A stretch of DNA of 64,000 nucleotides from Massilibacteroides vaginae (GTDB lineage Bacteria; Bacteroidota; Bacteroidia; Bacteroidales; Tannerellaceae): assembly GCF_900178525.1 (NCBI RefSeq), contig NZ_FXDJ01000006.1:434001-498000 (forward strand). Direction: 5' to 3'. Below, one piece after another: positions 19,332 through 31,222 of this stretch (positions are counted from its first letter, which is position 1; every line of letters begins with the position of its first letter). The notes beneath the pieces are model-generated. The model saw nothing but the letters and a program-made list of their open reading frames with translations. It was not told where the DNA came from and ran no database searches. Both the position numbers and the translations under genes were made by a program.

Positions 19332-19766
19332 TTACGCATTTTGATTTTGCATATCATAGTCACGTCTCACAACAAATTTTGTTGTCACCGGTAGTTTTTG
19401 AGCAGCCAGACGCAATGCTTCTTTCGCTACATCAAAAGGAACACCTTCTATTTCGAAGATTAATCTTCCGGGAGTTACCGGAGCAACAAATCCTTCAGGA
19501 GCACCTTTTCCTTTACCCATACGCACTTCAGCAGGCTTCTTGGTTATCGGTTTATCCGGGAAAATTCTAACCCACACCTGACCTTGACGCTGCATATAAC
19601 GAGTTACAGCAATACGAGCAGCTTCAATTTGTCTACCCGTAATCCATTTATTCTGTAACGCTTTTATTCCAAAAGATCCAAAAGCCAACTGATTTCCGCG
19701 TTGAGCATCGCCCTTCATACGGCCTTTTTGTTGTCTTCTAAACTTTGTTTTCTTAGGTTGTAACAT
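19332..19766 (-). CDS. rplP: Ribosomal protein L16
   Basis: 144 residues: [19 protein letters not shown], then [20 protein letters not shown] and the [16 protein letters not shown] loop, which reaches towards the A-site tRNA. Confidence 0.97.
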   Translation of the reverse strand: MLQPKKTKFRRQQKGRMKGDAQRGNQLAFGSFGIKALQNKWITGRQIEAARIAVTRYMQRQGQVWVRIFPDKPITKKPAEVRMGKGKGAPEGFVAPVTPGRLIFEIEGVPFDVAKEALRLAAQKLPVTTKFVVRRDYDMQNQNA

Positions 19767-19785
19767 CTTTTCTAAATTCTAATGT

Positions 19786-20514
19786 TTAGCGATTGGTTTT
19801 CTTTCTTTTGAAGTTTTTTTCTCTGCCGCCACCATCATTGCGACGACCAACTTCTTTTGATGTTGTAAATGAAGGAGAAAGATCTCTTTTTCCATAAATC
19901 TCACCACGACAAATCCAAACTTTCACACCAAGTAAGCCCACTTTAGTCAGTGCTTCGGCCAATGCATAATCAATATCAGCTCTGAAAGTATGAAGAGGAG
20001 TTCTTCCTTCCTTATACATTTCTGAACGTGCCATTTCAGCCCCATTTAAACGTCCTGAAATTTGCACTTTGATACCCTCTGCACCCATTCTCATCGTTGA
20101 TGCAATAGCCATTTTAATAGCACGACGATAAGCGATCTTACCTTCTAACTGACGAGCAATATTATTTGCAACAATAACTGCATCTAATTCAGGTCTTTTA
20201 ATTTCAAAAATATTGATCTGAACTTCCTTATCAGTTATTTTCTTCAACTCCTCTTTTAACTTATCAACCTCTTGACCTCCCTTACCGATAATAATACCAG
20301 GGCGAGAAGTACAAACAGTTATAGTAATTAATTTCAACGTACGTTCGATAACAATACGTGATACGCTAGCTTTGGCAAGACGGGCATTTAAATATTTACG
20401 GATCTTTGTATCTTCCAACAAGGTATCTCCATAATTTTTCCCTCCATACCAATTAGAATCCCATCCTTTGATGATTCCTAATCGATTACTAATCGGATTA
20501 ACTTTCTGTCCCAT
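19786..20514 (-). CDS. rpsC: Ribosomal protein S3
   Basis: 242 residues: [20 protein letters not shown], a KH domain with [20 protein letters not shown], and the C-terminal domain [19 protein letters not shown]. Part of the mRNA entry channel. Confidence 0.97.
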   Translation of the reverse strand: MGQKVNPISNRLGIIKGWDSNWYGGKNYGDTLLEDTKIRKYLNARLAKASVSRIVIERTLKLITITVCTSRPGIIIGKGGQEVDKLKEELKKITDKEVQINIFEIKRPELDAVIVANNIARQLEGKIAYRRAIKMAIASTMRMGAEGIKVQISGRLNGAEMARSEMYKEGRTPLHTFRADIDYALAEALTKVGLLGVKVWICRGEIYGKRDLSPSFTTSKEVGRRNDGGGREKNFKRKKTNR

Positions 20515-20520
20515 CTACAA

Positions 20521-20931
20521 TTAATTTTGACTATCATTTGTACTTAGCGCATCCACAAATAAAGTTACATGATTCGAACGCTTACGAATTCTATAACCTC
20601 TTCCTTGAGGAGCTGGTCTCATTCTTTTTAAAGTAGTAGCGCAATCAACGCTTACAGATGAGATAAACAACTCTCCAGTTTCTGCTTTACGTTCATTCTT
20701 TTGCTCCCAATTAGCAATAGCCGAACGAAGCAATTTTTCAATTCTTGCTGCAGCTTCTTTATTTGAAAATTTAAGAACACCCAATGCTCTGAACACTTCC
20801 ATACCACGAATCATGTCAACGACCAATCGCATTTTTCGTGGAGAAGTAGGAACGTTCTTCAATTTAGCAAAATACATTTGCTTTTGGGCTTCTTTTCTTG
20901 CTTCAGCTGATATTCTTTTTCTAGCACCCAT
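20521..20931 (-). CDS. rplV: Ribosomal protein L22
   Basis: 136 residues; [20 protein letters not shown] and the tunnel-lining hairpin around [20 protein letters not shown]. Frames part of the peptide exit tunnel. Confidence 0.97.
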   Translation of the reverse strand: MGARKRISAEARKEAQKQMYFAKLKNVPTSPRKMRLVVDMIRGMEVFRALGVLKFSNKEAAARIEKLLRSAIANWEQKNERKAETGELFISSVSVDCATTLKRMRPAPQGRGYRIRKRSNHVTLFVDALSTNDSQN

Positions 20932-20972
20932 TTTATTGATTCTTTTTTAATTCAAATCTTAACATTCCTGTC

Positions 20973-21242
20973 TTATCTTTTTTTGTTACCAGAATGACCA
21001 CGGAAAGTACGCGTTGGAGAGAATTCTCCTAACTTATGTCCTACCATATTTTCTGTAACAAAAACAGGAATAAATTTATTACCATTATGAACTGCAATTG
21101 TATGGCCCACAAAATCCGGGGAAATCATTGAAGCTCTTGCCCAAGTCTTTATTACAGCTTTTTTTCCTGACTCATTCATAGTCAAGACTTTTTTCTCAAG
21201 CTTAATATTAATATAAGGGCCTTTTTTTAATGAACGACTCAT
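20973..21242 (-). CDS. rpsS: Ribosomal protein S19
   Basis: 89 residues: [19 protein letters not shown] and [20 protein letters not shown]. Lies in the 30S head with S13. Confidence 0.97.
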   Translation of the reverse strand: MSRSLKKGPYINIKLEKKVLTMNESGKKAVIKTWARASMISPDFVGHTIAVHNGNKFIPVFVTENMVGHKLGEFSPTRTFRGHSGNKKR

Positions 21243-21262
21243 AGTTTTCTTAATTAATCAGA

Positions 21263-22087
<825 letters not shown>

Positions 22088-22093
22088 TTCTTT

Positions 22094-22390
22094 TTAAATA
22101 TTACTAAAGAAATCTATAGCTTCACCATCTTTTAACGTCACAATAGCTTTCTTGAATGAAGACTGTTTTCCAGTGATAACACCAGATCTCGTAAAACGAC
22201 TCTTACGTTTTCCTGAATAATTCATGGTGTTAACGTCAGCAACAGCAACACCATACATATCTTCGATTGCTTTCTTTATTTGCAGCTTATTCGCATCAGG
22301 AGAAACGCGAAAACCATACCTATTAGGCATTTTTTCCGTAATCGCAGTTTGTTTTTCTGTTATTATAGGTTTTATAATTATTCCCATCAT
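22094..22390 (-). CDS. rplW: Ribosomal protein L23
   Basis: 98 residues: IIIKPIITEKQTAITEKMPN and FRVSPDANKLQIKKAIEDMY. Docking site of trigger factor and SRP at the exit tunnel. Two adjacent ATG codons could serve as start. Confidence 0.96.
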   Translation of the reverse strand: MMGIIIKPIITEKQTAITEKMPNRYGFRVSPDANKLQIKKAIEDMYGVAVADVNTMNYSGKRKSRFTRSGVITGKQSSFKKAIVTLKDGEAIDFFSNI

Positions 22391-22399
22391 TTAATCTCC

Positions 22400-23029
22400 T
22401 TATGCTTTAAATAAGTTTTCTAATATAGCTACAGAACTCTCTGTTAAAACCAGATTTTTTGCATTCAAGACATTGTATGTATTTATATCAGAAGCAATTA
22501 TAACATCTGCCTTTTTCAGATTTCGAGCCGACAAATATACGAAATTATTTCTTTCAGACAATACTAACAACAATCTTCTGTCTGCAACTTTCAGATTTTC
22601 AGCAATTGAGATAAATTCTTTTGTTTTTGGAACATCAAATGAGAAGTCCTCAACAACAACAATTGCATTTTCTTTAGCTTTATAACTTAATGCTGATTTA
22701 CGCGCCAGATTTTTCAACTTTTTATTAAGTTTAAATCTGTAATCTCTTGGTTTAGGACCAAACACACGACCACCTCCAACTAAAACCGGAGAATTGATAT
22801 CACCACGACGAGCACCACCTCCACCTTTCTGACGGATAAGTTTACGTGTACTTCCGGATATCTCACTTCTTTCTTTAGACTTATGAGTTCCTTGTCTTTG
22901 GTTTGCTAAATACTGTTTTACATCCAGATAAATAGCATGATCATTTGGTTCAATCCCAAAAATTGCATCATTCAAAGTTACCTTTCTTCCGGTATCTTCT
23001 CCTTTAATATTTACTACGTTCAGTTCCAT
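22400..23029 (-). CDS. rplD: Ribosomal protein L4
   Basis: 209 residues; the tunnel loop [20 protein letters not shown] followed by [20 protein letters not shown]. In E. coli L4 also regulates the S10 operon; there is no sign either way here. Start overlaps the rplC stop by one base. Confidence 0.97.
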   Translation of the reverse strand: MELNVVNIKGEDTGRKVTLNDAIFGIEPNDHAIYLDVKQYLANQRQGTHKSKERSEISGSTRKLIRQKGGGGARRGDINSPVLVGGGRVFGPKPRDYRFKLNKKLKNLARKSALSYKAKENAIVVVEDFSFDVPKTKEFISIAENLKVADRRLLLVLSERNNFVYLSARNLKKADVIIASDINTYNVLNAKNLVLTESSVAILENLFKA

Positions 23030-23646
23030 TACTTTTCAATTAATACGATTGAACCTTTTGAACCTGGAATCGAACCTTTCACCAATAAAAGGTTATGTTC
23101 CGATATCACCTTAATCACTTCTAAGTTCTGAACAGTCACACGCTCATTACCCATTTGTCCAGCCATTCTTGTTCCTTTGAACACCTTTGCAGGATAAGAA
23201 CAAGCACCAATACTACCCGGAGCACGCAAACGATTGTGCTGACCATGAGTAGACTGTCCAACTCCACCAAATCCGTGACGTTTAACTACACCTTGGAAGC
23301 CTTTACCTTTAGATGTACCGATCACATCTACAAATCCTGCATTTTCTAAATAATCCACAGTGATAACATCACCTAAATTATAAGAAGTTTCAAAATCCTT
23401 GAACTCGGCCAAGTGTCTCTTTGGGGTTACGCCTGCTTTCTTGAAATGACCTAATTCCGGCTTTGTAGTATGTTTTTCCTTTTTCTCCTGGAAACCCAAC
23501 TGTACAGCCTCATAACCATCTTTTTCAAGAGATTTAATCTGTGTAACCACACAAGGACCTACTTCGATAACAGTGCATGGAAGATTTTTTCCCTCGGCAC
23601 TGAATACGGATGTCATTCCGATTTTTTTTCCTAATAATCCTGGCAT
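23029..23646 (-). CDS. rplC: Ribosomal protein L3
   Basis: 205 residues: [20 protein letters not shown], and the peptidyl-transferase-near loop [20 protein letters not shown] with [20 protein letters not shown]. Confidence 0.97.
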   Translation of the reverse strand: MPGLLGKKIGMTSVFSAEGKNLPCTVIEVGPCVVTQIKSLEKDGYEAVQLGFQEKKEKHTTKPELGHFKKAGVTPKRHLAEFKDFETSYNLGDVITVDYLENAGFVDVIGTSKGKGFQGVVKRHGFGGVGQSTHGQHNRLRAPGSIGACSYPAKVFKGTRMAGQMGNERVTVQNLEVIKVISEHNLLLVKGSIPGSKGSIVLIEK

Positions 23647-23666
23647 TTCACTTAAAATTTAATATC

Positions 23667-23972
23667 TCACACTTTAATTTCTACTTCTACACCACTAGGT
23701 AATTCTAGTTTCATCAACGCATCTACTGTTTTTGCTGTTGAACTATAAATATCGATCAATCTTTTATAAGAAGAAAGCTCGAACTGTTCACGTGACTTTT
23801 TGTTAACAAAAGTCGAGCGATTCACAGTAAAAATACGCTTGTGCGTAGGCAGAGGAATAGGGCCGCTAACAACAGCACCTGTAGCCTTCACCGTCTTAAC
23901 GATTTTCTCTGCTGATTTATCAACAAGAGAATAATCGTATGACTTTAATTTAATTCTGATCTTTTGGCTCAT
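23667..23972 (-). CDS. rpsJ: Ribosomal protein S10
   Basis: 101 residues: [20 protein letters not shown] and [20 protein letters not shown]. Also NusE in antitermination complexes. It follows fusA by 23 bases; tuf, which sits here in many other bacteria, is absent. Confidence 0.97.
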   Translation of the reverse strand: MSQKIRIKLKSYDYSLVDKSAEKIVKTVKATGAVVSGPIPLPTHKRIFTVNRSTFVNKKSREQFELSSYKRLIDIYSSTAKTVDALMKLELPSGVEVEIKV

Positions 23973-23995
23973 TTTATATTATAATTTCTAATAAT

Positions 23996-26122
23996 TTATT
24001 TGATCAAGTCTACTCTACCTTGCACCTCTGTCAACACTTGCTTAGCAATAGATCCTGACACTTCGGCGTAATGCGAGAATATCATAGAAGAAGTAGCACG
24101 TCCTGACGTAATAGTACGCAAAGCTGTTACATAACCAAATGTTTCCGCCAATGGAACTTTTGCTTTTACGATACGAGCACCGGTACGGCTTGTTTCCATT
24201 CCTTCTACTTGTCCGCGTCTCTTATTCAAGTCGCCAATCACATCTCCCATACTCTCTTCCGGAGTCACCACTTCAATTTTCATTATTGGTTCCATCAATG
24301 CAGGACCCGCTTTCTCTGAAGCACTCTTGAATGCTTGGATAGCACATATTTCAAATGAAAGTTGATCCGAGTCAACCGTATGGAACGATCCATCAATTAA
24401 AGTTACTTTCAACTGATCCAATGAATATCCGGCCAAAACACCATTTTTCATTGCTTTCAAGAAACCTTTTTGAACAGAAGGGATAAATTCCTTAGGAATA
24501 TTACCACCTTTAACTTCATCAATAAACTGCAATTCGCCTACGAAATCAGCATCAGCCGGTTCGATTCTAACGATAATATCAGCAAATTTACCACGACCTC
24601 CTGATTGTTTCTTATAAACTTCACGAAGTTCAACTGATTTAGTAATAGCCTCTTTGTAAGAAACCTGTGGACGTCCCTGATTACATTCAACTTTAAATTC
24701 ACGACGTAATCTGTCGATAATGATATCCAGGTGTAATTCACCCATACCACTAATAACAGTCTGTCCTGTTTCTTCGTTTGTTTGAACACGGAAAGTTGGA
24801 TCCTCTTCAGACAGTTTAGAAAGACCTACACCAAGTTTATCCAAATCTTTCTGTGTTTTCGGTTCAACCGCAATACCAATTACCGGTTCCGGGAACTCTA
24901 TCGATTCCAATACAATTGGATGAGCTTCATCACAAAGCGTATCTCCCGTACGGATATCTTTAAAACCAACACCTGCACCAATATCACCACAACCAATGGC
25001 TTCCATCGGATTTTGTTTATTTGAGTGCATTTGGAACAAACGCGAAATACGCTCTTTCTTATCAGATCTTGTATTCAGAACATAAGTTCCTGCATTAAGA
25101 GCACCTGAATAGACACGGAAAAAGCAAAGACGACCTACATAAGGGTCAGTTGCGATTTTAAATGCCAAAGCCGTCATTGGTTCTTCAAACAAAGGCTTGC
25201 GAACAATCACTTTTTCAGGATCACGAGGATCTGTACCTTCAATCGCAGCCGTATCGCTAGGGCTTGGAAGATAAGAACATACAGCATCCAAAAGAGTCTG
25301 AACACCTTTATTTTTGAAAGATGAGCCACAAATCATCGGGTTAATCATCATTTCTAAAGTTCCTTTGCGGATAGCTGCTCTGATTTCAGCTTCTGTAATA
25401 GTAGAAGGATCGTCAAAATACTTCTCCATTAGCGTATCATCACATTCAGCTAATGTTTCAAGCATTTTATCTCTCCATTCAAGAACCTCTTCCATCATGT
25501 TTGCCGGTATTTCTTCAACATCATACTCAGCACCCATAGCTTCATCATGCCACAAGATCGCTTTCATTGTAACCAGGTCAACAACTCCTTTAAAAGTCTC
25601 TTCAGCACCGATTGGCACCTGAATAGGACAAGGATTTGCGCCTAAAACGTCTTTCACCTGACGAATAACTTCAAAGAAATTTGCTCCTGAACGGTCCATT
25701 TTGTTTACGTAACCAATTCGAGGAACATTATATTTATCTGCTTGTCTCCATACGGTTTCAGATTGAGGTTCTACCCCACCAACCGCACAAAAAGCAGCAA
25801 CTGCACCATCCAGAATACGTAAAGAACGCTCTACTTCAACAGTAAAGTCAACGTGTCCCGGAGTGTCAATCAAGTTAATTTTATATTTATCATTTGCATA
25901 ATTCCAGAAAGTGGTGGTAGCAGCCGAGGTAATCGTGATACCACGTTCCTGTTCCTGCGCCATCCAGTCCATAGTAGCCGCTCCATCATGCACTTCACCG
26001 ATTTTATGCGTTAAACCAGTATAGAAAAGAATACGCTCAGAAGTCGTAGTCTTTCCTGCATCAATGTGCGCCATGATGCCGATGTTCCTTGTAAACTTTA
26101 ATAGTTCGTCAGCTTTTGTCAT
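23996..26122 (-). CDS. fusA: Elongation factor G
   Basis: 708 residues, full length. GTPase motifs: [20 protein letters not shown] (G1), [11 protein letters not shown] (G2), DTPGHVDFT (G3), VNKMDRSGA (G4). Later domains carry [20 protein letters not shown] and the domain IV stretch [20 protein letters not shown]. Catalyses translocation and, with RRF, ribosome recycling. Confidence 0.98.
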   Translation of the reverse strand: MTKADELLKFTRNIGIMAHIDAGKTTTSERILFYTGLTHKIGEVHDGAATMDWMAQEQERGITITSAATTTFWNYANDKYKINLIDTPGHVDFTVEVERSLRILDGAVAAFCAVGGVEPQSETVWRQADKYNVPRIGYVNKMDRSGANFFEVIRQVKDVLGANPCPIQVPIGAEETFKGVVDLVTMKAILWHDEAMGAEYDVEEIPANMMEEVLEWRDKMLETLAECDDTLMEKYFDDPSTITEAEIRAAIRKGTLEMMINPMICGSSFKNKGVQTLLDAVCSYLPSPSDTAAIEGTDPRDPEKVIVRKPLFEEPMTALAFKIATDPYVGRLCFFRVYSGALNAGTYVLNTRSDKKERISRLFQMHSNKQNPMEAIGCGDIGAGVGFKDIRTGDTLCDEAHPIVLESIEFPEPVIGIAVEPKTQKDLDKLGVGLSKLSEEDPTFRVQTNEETGQTVISGMGELHLDIIIDRLRREFKVECNQGRPQVSYKEAITKSVELREVYKKQSGGRGKFADIIVRIEPADADFVGELQFIDEVKGGNIPKEFIPSVQKGFLKAMKNGVLAGYSLDQLKVTLIDGSFHTVDSDQLSFEICAIQAFKSASEKAGPALMEPIMKIEVVTPEESMGDVIGDLNKRRGQVEGMETSRTGARIVKAKVPLAETFGYVTALRTITSGRATSSMIFSHYAEVSGSIAKQVLTEVQGRVDLIK

Positions 26123-26153
26123 CTTTCGTTTATTCTTCTAAATATTATGCTTA

Positions 26154-26630
26154 TTAAAATCTAAAGTGTGCGAATGCACGGTTCGCCTCTGCCATACGGT
26201 GCATATCTTCTTTTCTTTTGTATGCACCACCTTGACTATTAAACGCATCTACAATCTCTGCAGACAATTTATCTGACATAGTCTTCCCTCCTCTTTTACG
26301 AGAATAAAGGATCAGGTTTTTCATTGAAACAGATTCTTTACGATCAGGACGAATTTCGGTAGGTACTTGAAAAGTTGCTCCACCTACACGGCGAGACTTA
26401 ACTTCAACTTGAGGAGTAATATTATCAAGAGCTGCTTTCCATATTTCCAAAGCACTCTTTTCTTCATTAGGCAATTTTGCCTTAACGGTTTCCAATGCAG
26501 AATAAAAGATTTCGAAGGCAGTATTTTTCTTGCCATCATACATCAAATGGTTAACGAATCTCGTAACCTTAACATCACCAAAAACTGGATCCGGAAGGAT
26601 CTGTCTTTTTTTGGGTTTTGCTTTTCTCAT
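26154..26630 (-). CDS. rpsG: Ribosomal protein S7
   Basis: 158 residues: [40 protein letters not shown] and the end [16 protein letters not shown]. Nucleates assembly of the 30S head. The 148-base gap to rpsL holds nothing I can name. Confidence 0.97.
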   Translation of the reverse strand: MRKAKPKKRQILPDPVFGDVKVTRFVNHLMYDGKKNTAFEIFYSALETVKAKLPNEEKSALEIWKAALDNITPQVEVKSRRVGGATFQVPTEIRPDRKESVSMKNLILYSRKRGGKTMSDKLSAEIVDAFNSQGGAYKRKEDMHRMAEANRAFAHFRF

Positions 26631-26778
26631 TTTGTTTTCAAAAATTTACGTTTTTGTTCTTGGTTGCCTTAGCATCGTCTTCAACAGTTCCGCTGAACCA
26701 TTTACTCAACCTTATAGCCTATCCAAATAACTCAAACCTGTTTAAACATTTTAATTTAAATTCACAGTTTGAAAGGGA

Positions 26779-27186
26779 TTATTTTTTCTTTCCTTTAGCT
26801 GCTGGAGCTGCTCCTGGTTTAGGACGCTTCGCACCATACTTTGAACGTCTTTGAGTACGACCGTTAACCCCCGCAGTATCTAATGTACCACGCACGATAT
26901 GATAACGTACCCCGGGTAAATCTTTCACACGTCCTCCACGAACCAACACAATTGAGTGTTCCTGCAAATTATGTCCTTCTCCAGGAATATAAGCATTTAC
27001 TTCTTTCGTGTTTGTCAAACGAACTCTCGCAACTTTACGCATTGCCGAGTTAGGTTTTTTAGGAGTAGTAGTATAAACACGTACACATACTCCACGTCTT
27101 TGAGGACATGAATCAAGTGCAGGCGATTTACCTTTTACTTCCAAAGTTTCCCTTCCTTTTCTAACTAATTGTTGAATTGTAGGCAT
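26779..27186 (-). CDS. rpsL: Ribosomal protein S12
   Basis: 135 residues. The decoding loops [19 protein letters not shown] and [20 protein letters not shown] keep Lys at both classical streptomycin-resistance positions, so the sequence looks wild type there. First gene of the block, with two promoters upstream. Confidence 0.98.
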   Translation of the reverse strand: MPTIQQLVRKGRETLEVKGKSPALDSCPQRRGVCVRVYTTTPKKPNSAMRKVARVRLTNTKEVNAYIPGEGHNLQEHSIVLVRGGRVKDLPGVRYHIVRGTLDTAGVNGRTQRRSKYGAKRPKPGAAPAAKGKKK

Positions 27187-27245
27187 TTTTTACTTTTTAC
27201 TTTAGAATGATTCTTTTTTATTATATCTTTTTAAATTTCAGAGTG

Positions 27246-27275
27246 CAAAGATAGACATTATTTGCATAATATCAA
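27246..27275 (-). promoter_or_regulatory. Promoter P1 of the ribosomal block
   Basis: On the minus strand: TTG (27275-27273), 19 bases, then TATCTTTG (27253-27246), followed by CACTCTG. Exact fit to the Bacteroidetes TTG-N19-TAnnTTTG layout; about 60 bases upstream of the rpsL start. Confidence 0.75.
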
Positions 27276-27319
27276 TGTTTTACACCTTCAACAACACTTT
27301 TCTTATATTAAAAGCGGTG

Positions 27320-27349
27320 CAAAGTTAACTATTTACATTCAGTATACAA
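27320..27349 (-). promoter_or_regulatory. Promoter P2 of the ribosomal block
   Basis: On the minus strand: TTG (27349-27347), 19 bases, then TAACTTTG (27327-27320), followed by CACCGC. Same spacing as P1 and 74 bp further upstream; strong ribosomal operons often have tandem promoters. Confidence 0.7.
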
Positions 27350-27452
27350 TCGAGGGAGTAACTTATATTTGATATAATTAACATTATATAAGTTTTAAGG
27401 TTAGGGCTTTACATACTGTTGCCTTATAGGGAAAGAGGATTTAACGGCTAAC

Positions 27453-29297
27453 TTATCGAAATCTACGTTCCAATTCGTCATCATTAATTAAGGTAAGAAT
27501 ATTCTTTCCATCCGGAGTTAAACGGGTTTCCCGGCAGGAAAAAAGAGAAGCGATAAGGTGCTCCATTTCTTCGACAGACATGGTCTTACCGTATTTTATT
27601 GCTGTAGCCTTAGCAAGAGTTAGCGCAAGAATATGAGCCAAATCCTCCTTTATGGAATTATTATGCTCCATCGCTTTGCTTATCATGTCCTTCAAAAGCG
27701 ATACAGGATCTACACTTTCTAACTCGGAAGGCAAACCATTAATTACATAGGTATTATTACCTAAATCAGACAATTCAAAACCCACATAAGACAAATCGTC
27801 CAGCAGGTCCGGTAGTATCAACGCTTCTGAAGATGACAATTCAACTATTTCGGGGAAAAGAATCTTTTGACTGATGCTTCTTCTTTGTTTAATATTATTG
27901 GCATATTGCTCATAAAGCACATTTAGATGCGCCCTGTGTTGATCTATCAGCGCAAGTCCGGATTTGAGCGCCGTTATAATGTATTTATCTTTATATTGAT
28001 AACAAGGAAACAATTCCTTAGACTGATTTACAGAACCGGAAACAACCGGTTCCTCGTTTCCGGCAACATCCGCATGTGTCTCATCAAAAAGATCATGATC
28101 AAGAGCTGTTTTGCTGTTTTCAAAATCCTGATAGAGTTTAGACCAATCAAATTCTTTTCTTTCCGATCTACCTGAAGAAAGATCAAAAGGATTATAATCC
28201 GCATTAACACGTACGGTAGGAGGAGTAATCGTTGCATTACTTGAAGAAGGGGTATAAACAGGAATATCAATTGCATCCTGCCTATCAAAATCGATTGTCG
28301 GGATCATACTTGCTTTTGCCAAAGCTTCCCTGACGGCAGCAACTAATATTTGCCATATCGGCTGCTCATTCTCAAACTTTATTTCTGTCTTTGTCGGATG
28401 AATGTTTACATCAATAGTTTCGGGGTCAAGCGTAAAGTAGATAAAATAATTAGGCATTTCACCTACCGGAATTATATTTTCATAAGCCTGCATAACCGCT
28501 TTATGAAAATAAGGATGTTTCATAAAACGACCATTTACAAAGAAATATTGCAAAGCTCCTCTTTTCTTTACCGAGTCAGGCTTTCCTACAAAGCCAGATA
28601 TCGTGATTAAGTTACTTTGTACTTCGACAGGAAGTAGTTTCGGATTTAATGCTTTTCCATAAACGTCAAGTATACGTTGTCGCATTCCCGCTTCAGGCAG
28701 ATTAATTATCTCGACATCATTATGAAACAACGAAAACGCAGTGTGTGGATTTACTAAAGCAATGCGCTCTAATTCATTAACTATATTTCGAAATTCGGTT
28801 TCATTTGATTTTAGGAATTTCCGTCTTGCCGGCACATTAAAAAATAAGTTTTTCACAGAAAACACACTTCCGACAGCACAAACGTCTTCCTCAATTCCCG
28901 ACAATACAGAACCGGCGATCGTTAATTTAACACCTACATCTAAATCTTTGGTACGCGTGCGAAGTTCTACATGCGCGACGGCTACAATTGAAGCAAGAGC
29001 TTCACCTCGAAAGCCCATAGTACGAAGTGCGAATAAATCATCAGCGGAGGAGATTTTAGAAGTAGCATGTCTTTCGAAGGCCATTCTTGCATCAGTCTCA
29101 GACATTCCTTTCCCGTCATCAATAACCTGAATCAACGTTCTCCCTGCATCTTTGATATTGATCTGAATACAAGAAGCACCGGCATCTATGGAATTTTCTA
29201 CTAATTCTTTCACAACAGATGCCGGTCGCTGAATAACCTCGCCTGCTGCTATTTGATTAGCAATATTATCAGGTAAAAGATGAATTATATCACTCAT
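27453..29297 (-). CDS. mutL: DNA mismatch repair protein MutL
   Basis: 614 residues from MSDIIHLLPDNIANQIAAGE; an ATG six codons upstream is in frame, but this start gives a 4-base ATGA overlap with the preceding gene and the normal N-terminus. The GHKL ATPase domain is clear: VKELVENSIDAGA, DDGKGMSE, TMGFRGEALASI. In the C-terminal domain the endonuclease motif DQHAxxExxxxE is altered to DQHRAHLNVLYE, and the usual CPHGRP is replaced by LTPDGKN. Inference: ATP-driven matchmaker possibly without nicking activity. Confidence 0.95.
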   Translation of the reverse strand: MSDIIHLLPDNIANQIAAGEVIQRPASVVKELVENSIDAGASCIQINIKDAGRTLIQVIDDGKGMSETDARMAFERHATSKISSADDLFALRTMGFRGEALASIVAVAHVELRTRTKDLDVGVKLTIAGSVLSGIEEDVCAVGSVFSVKNLFFNVPARRKFLKSNETEFRNIVNELERIALVNPHTAFSLFHNDVEIINLPEAGMRQRILDVYGKALNPKLLPVEVQSNLITISGFVGKPDSVKKRGALQYFFVNGRFMKHPYFHKAVMQAYENIIPVGEMPNYFIYFTLDPETIDVNIHPTKTEIKFENEQPIWQILVAAVREALAKASMIPTIDFDRQDAIDIPVYTPSSSNATITPPTVRVNADYNPFDLSSGRSERKEFDWSKLYQDFENSKTALDHDLFDETHADVAGNEEPVVSGSVNQSKELFPCYQYKDKYIITALKSGLALIDQHRAHLNVLYEQYANNIKQRRSISQKILFPEIVELSSSEALILPDLLDDLSYVGFELSDLGNNTYVINGLPSELESVDPVSLLKDMISKAMEHNNSIKEDLAHILALTLAKATAIKYGKTMSVEEMEHLIASLFSCRETRLTPDGKNILTLINDDELERRFR

Positions 29298-29599
29298 TTC
29301 AAAAAGATAAACCAACCCACTAACGCCAATATGATCAAGACAGCCGCTAATTTCACATTTCTATATTTCCGGCTATCCATATCATCTCCGCGATTTACAC
29401 TTTTCCTAAGATGCGTAGTACCTTCATAAAAAGAACCTTTTATCTGAGGTTTATAATCAGTTAGGTCTTCCTCAATACCCATCTCGCGCTTAATCCGGCG
29501 CTCGCGTTCTTCTTCCTTTTCTTTTTCAGGATCCCAATAAATCGGTTTATGCTCGTATTTACGAGGTCGACGCGAGTTCATAAACAAAAATGCAGCCAT
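29294..29599 (-). CDS. Small membrane protein, conserved unknown
   Basis: 101 residues from MAAFLFMNSRRPRKYEHKPI; the open frame begins 10 codons earlier, but this start leaves a clean 30-base gap to the OstA-like gene. A charged, Glu/Arg-rich region (EKEKEEERERRIKREMG) is followed by a single C-terminal membrane helix (LAAVLIILALVGWFIFLK). From memory, close relatives keep this gene between mutL and the OstA-like gene. No known function; a tail-anchored topology is likely. Confidence 0.75.
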   Translation of the reverse strand: MAAFLFMNSRRPRKYEHKPIYWDPEKEKEEERERRIKREMGIEEDLTDYKPQIKGSFYEGTTHLRKSVNRGDDMDSRKYRNVKLAAVLIILALVGWFIFLK

Positions 29600-29629
29600 A
29601 TTCCTTTTCTTAACTATTAAACTTAGCAA

Positions 29630-31222
29630 CTAATGTACAAATTTATTACTTCTTTTCGGTTTATCTGTTTGTACTTCTCGAATATGAACCGTAAAAATAT
29701 CATCTTTGTCTTTCGGACGCAGATAATCATACCATTTAAAATCTTTTAGTGTTTTCTGTTCCGGATTTAAATCCGGAATAGGAGTCAAACTACCTACCGG
29801 CGTTGGCCATATCTTTAATCGTTCAAGCTTGTTTTCTTTTAACCAAATACTCAAAAATCCGCTTTTTGATTCATTCAATCCGACCATGGCTCCATCACTT
29901 TCCAAAGGATAAAAGATAGATTCCGCATTCCCTTCCACATCAATTTGCTTAACCGCCTGTCCTTCAAAATAGGCCTTCAAATCACTCCCCTTCAATTGAT
30001 TGTAATACGTTGAGTCCAGGTACTGAGCCGCAAAAGCGTATTCTTTTACATGGGCGTAATCAATCGCACTATCGTTCATGAATACCAGAATCGTATCTCC
30101 GAGAATTTGATATTGTTCATTCCAAAGAATCGGGTCTTTAAACATATATAAAACAGAGTCCCGGGTGTTGAACTGTAAAGAGTCACATACACCCTGCATA
30201 TCTACCCGAAAGAAACGAACCCCATAATACGCTTTAACTTCTCTATATAAAGAATCAACGGTAACCATCTCCAGTGTATCGGCATGAAGGAACAGGGTAT
30301 CTCCTTTTGAATACTCCAGGAAACGGGCACTATCCGTGGCAAAAGCATATTCAGACAGTTCATTATAATACCCGTAATTACCTTCCAAGGTAACCATTTG
30401 AGCTGTATCTTGAATACTCATGTTCCCAAAGGCCTCCCCAATGCCCAACGCTTTGTTGTAAGCAATAGAGTCTCCGGTCAATATACGGTTTCCGGATAAA
30501 ACCCGCGAACGATCTAATAATAACGATTTATCAGCTACAGTGTCATACCACCCTCTCGAGGTATAAATAGTTCCACTATCTGAAAGTATTACAGATGGTC
30601 CTAATATGGTTGCTATTTTTGATTGTGTACTATATTCTAATGTGTCCGAAAAAAGTGTAAACTGAGGATTTTCTAATTTAACACTATCATTAAACACGGC
30701 TAATTTCGTATTAGGCGAATATTTACCGAAAAATGAAGAAAGAATATTTTGCTCATCAACAATTCGTCCGCCATCAAAATAATATCCTATATCAACTGCC
30801 CTGTCATAGTTCAAGCTATCCGTATATAAGGTAACCTCCTTATTAACCATCCGCACATTATTTCTTAACCGGGCTAATTGCGTATTCCCATCATAGATCA
30901 GATAGTCTCCATAAACAAAGAGTGTATCCCCCTGTACCATTTTTACATTACTGAAAGCCTCAAGAGAATTTTTTTCCTCATAATAATACGCACTATCACA
31001 ATACATGTAAGAGCTGTCATGGCGGAAACAAACATTACCTCTTAAAATCTGCGCATCTAAAATCAGATCCTTATCATAAGACAATAGATCAGCATGCTCC
31101 AAATAAACAGAGGTTGTTTGGGGAGGTATTGTATCCTGCTCCTGCGCGGCAGTATAGGATACAAAAAAAGAAAACAGAACGAATAACAATAATCGATTCT
31201 TCACATTTATTCTTTTACCCAT
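29630..31222 (-). CDS. OstA-like protein (LPS transport domain)
   Basis: 530 residues with a signal peptide (about 1-26, ending YTAAQ). The body is repeated beta-jellyroll segments such as ADLLSYDKDLILDAQILRGN, CDSAYYYEEKNSLEAFSNVK and GDTLFVYGDYLIYDGNTQLA, the OstA/LptA pattern, where such strands carry lipopolysaccharide across the periplasm. It is longer than LptA and lacks a clear LptD barrel. Its start overlaps the upstream SurA-like gene by 16 bases, so envelope assembly genes are co-expressed. Confidence 0.8.
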   Translation of the reverse strand: MGKRINVKNRLLLFVLFSFFVSYTAAQEQDTIPPQTTSVYLEHADLLSYDKDLILDAQILRGNVCFRHDSSYMYCDSAYYYEEKNSLEAFSNVKMVQGDTLFVYGDYLIYDGNTQLARLRNNVRMVNKEVTLYTDSLNYDRAVDIGYYFDGGRIVDEQNILSSFFGKYSPNTKLAVFNDSVKLENPQFTLFSDTLEYSTQSKIATILGPSVILSDSGTIYTSRGWYDTVADKSLLLDRSRVLSGNRILTGDSIAYNKALGIGEAFGNMSIQDTAQMVTLEGNYGYYNELSEYAFATDSARFLEYSKGDTLFLHADTLEMVTVDSLYREVKAYYGVRFFRVDMQGVCDSLQFNTRDSVLYMFKDPILWNEQYQILGDTILVFMNDSAIDYAHVKEYAFAAQYLDSTYYNQLKGSDLKAYFEGQAVKQIDVEGNAESIFYPLESDGAMVGLNESKSGFLSIWLKENKLERLKIWPTPVGSLTPIPDLNPEQKTLKDFKWYDYLRPKDKDDIFTVHIREVQTDKPKRSNKFVH

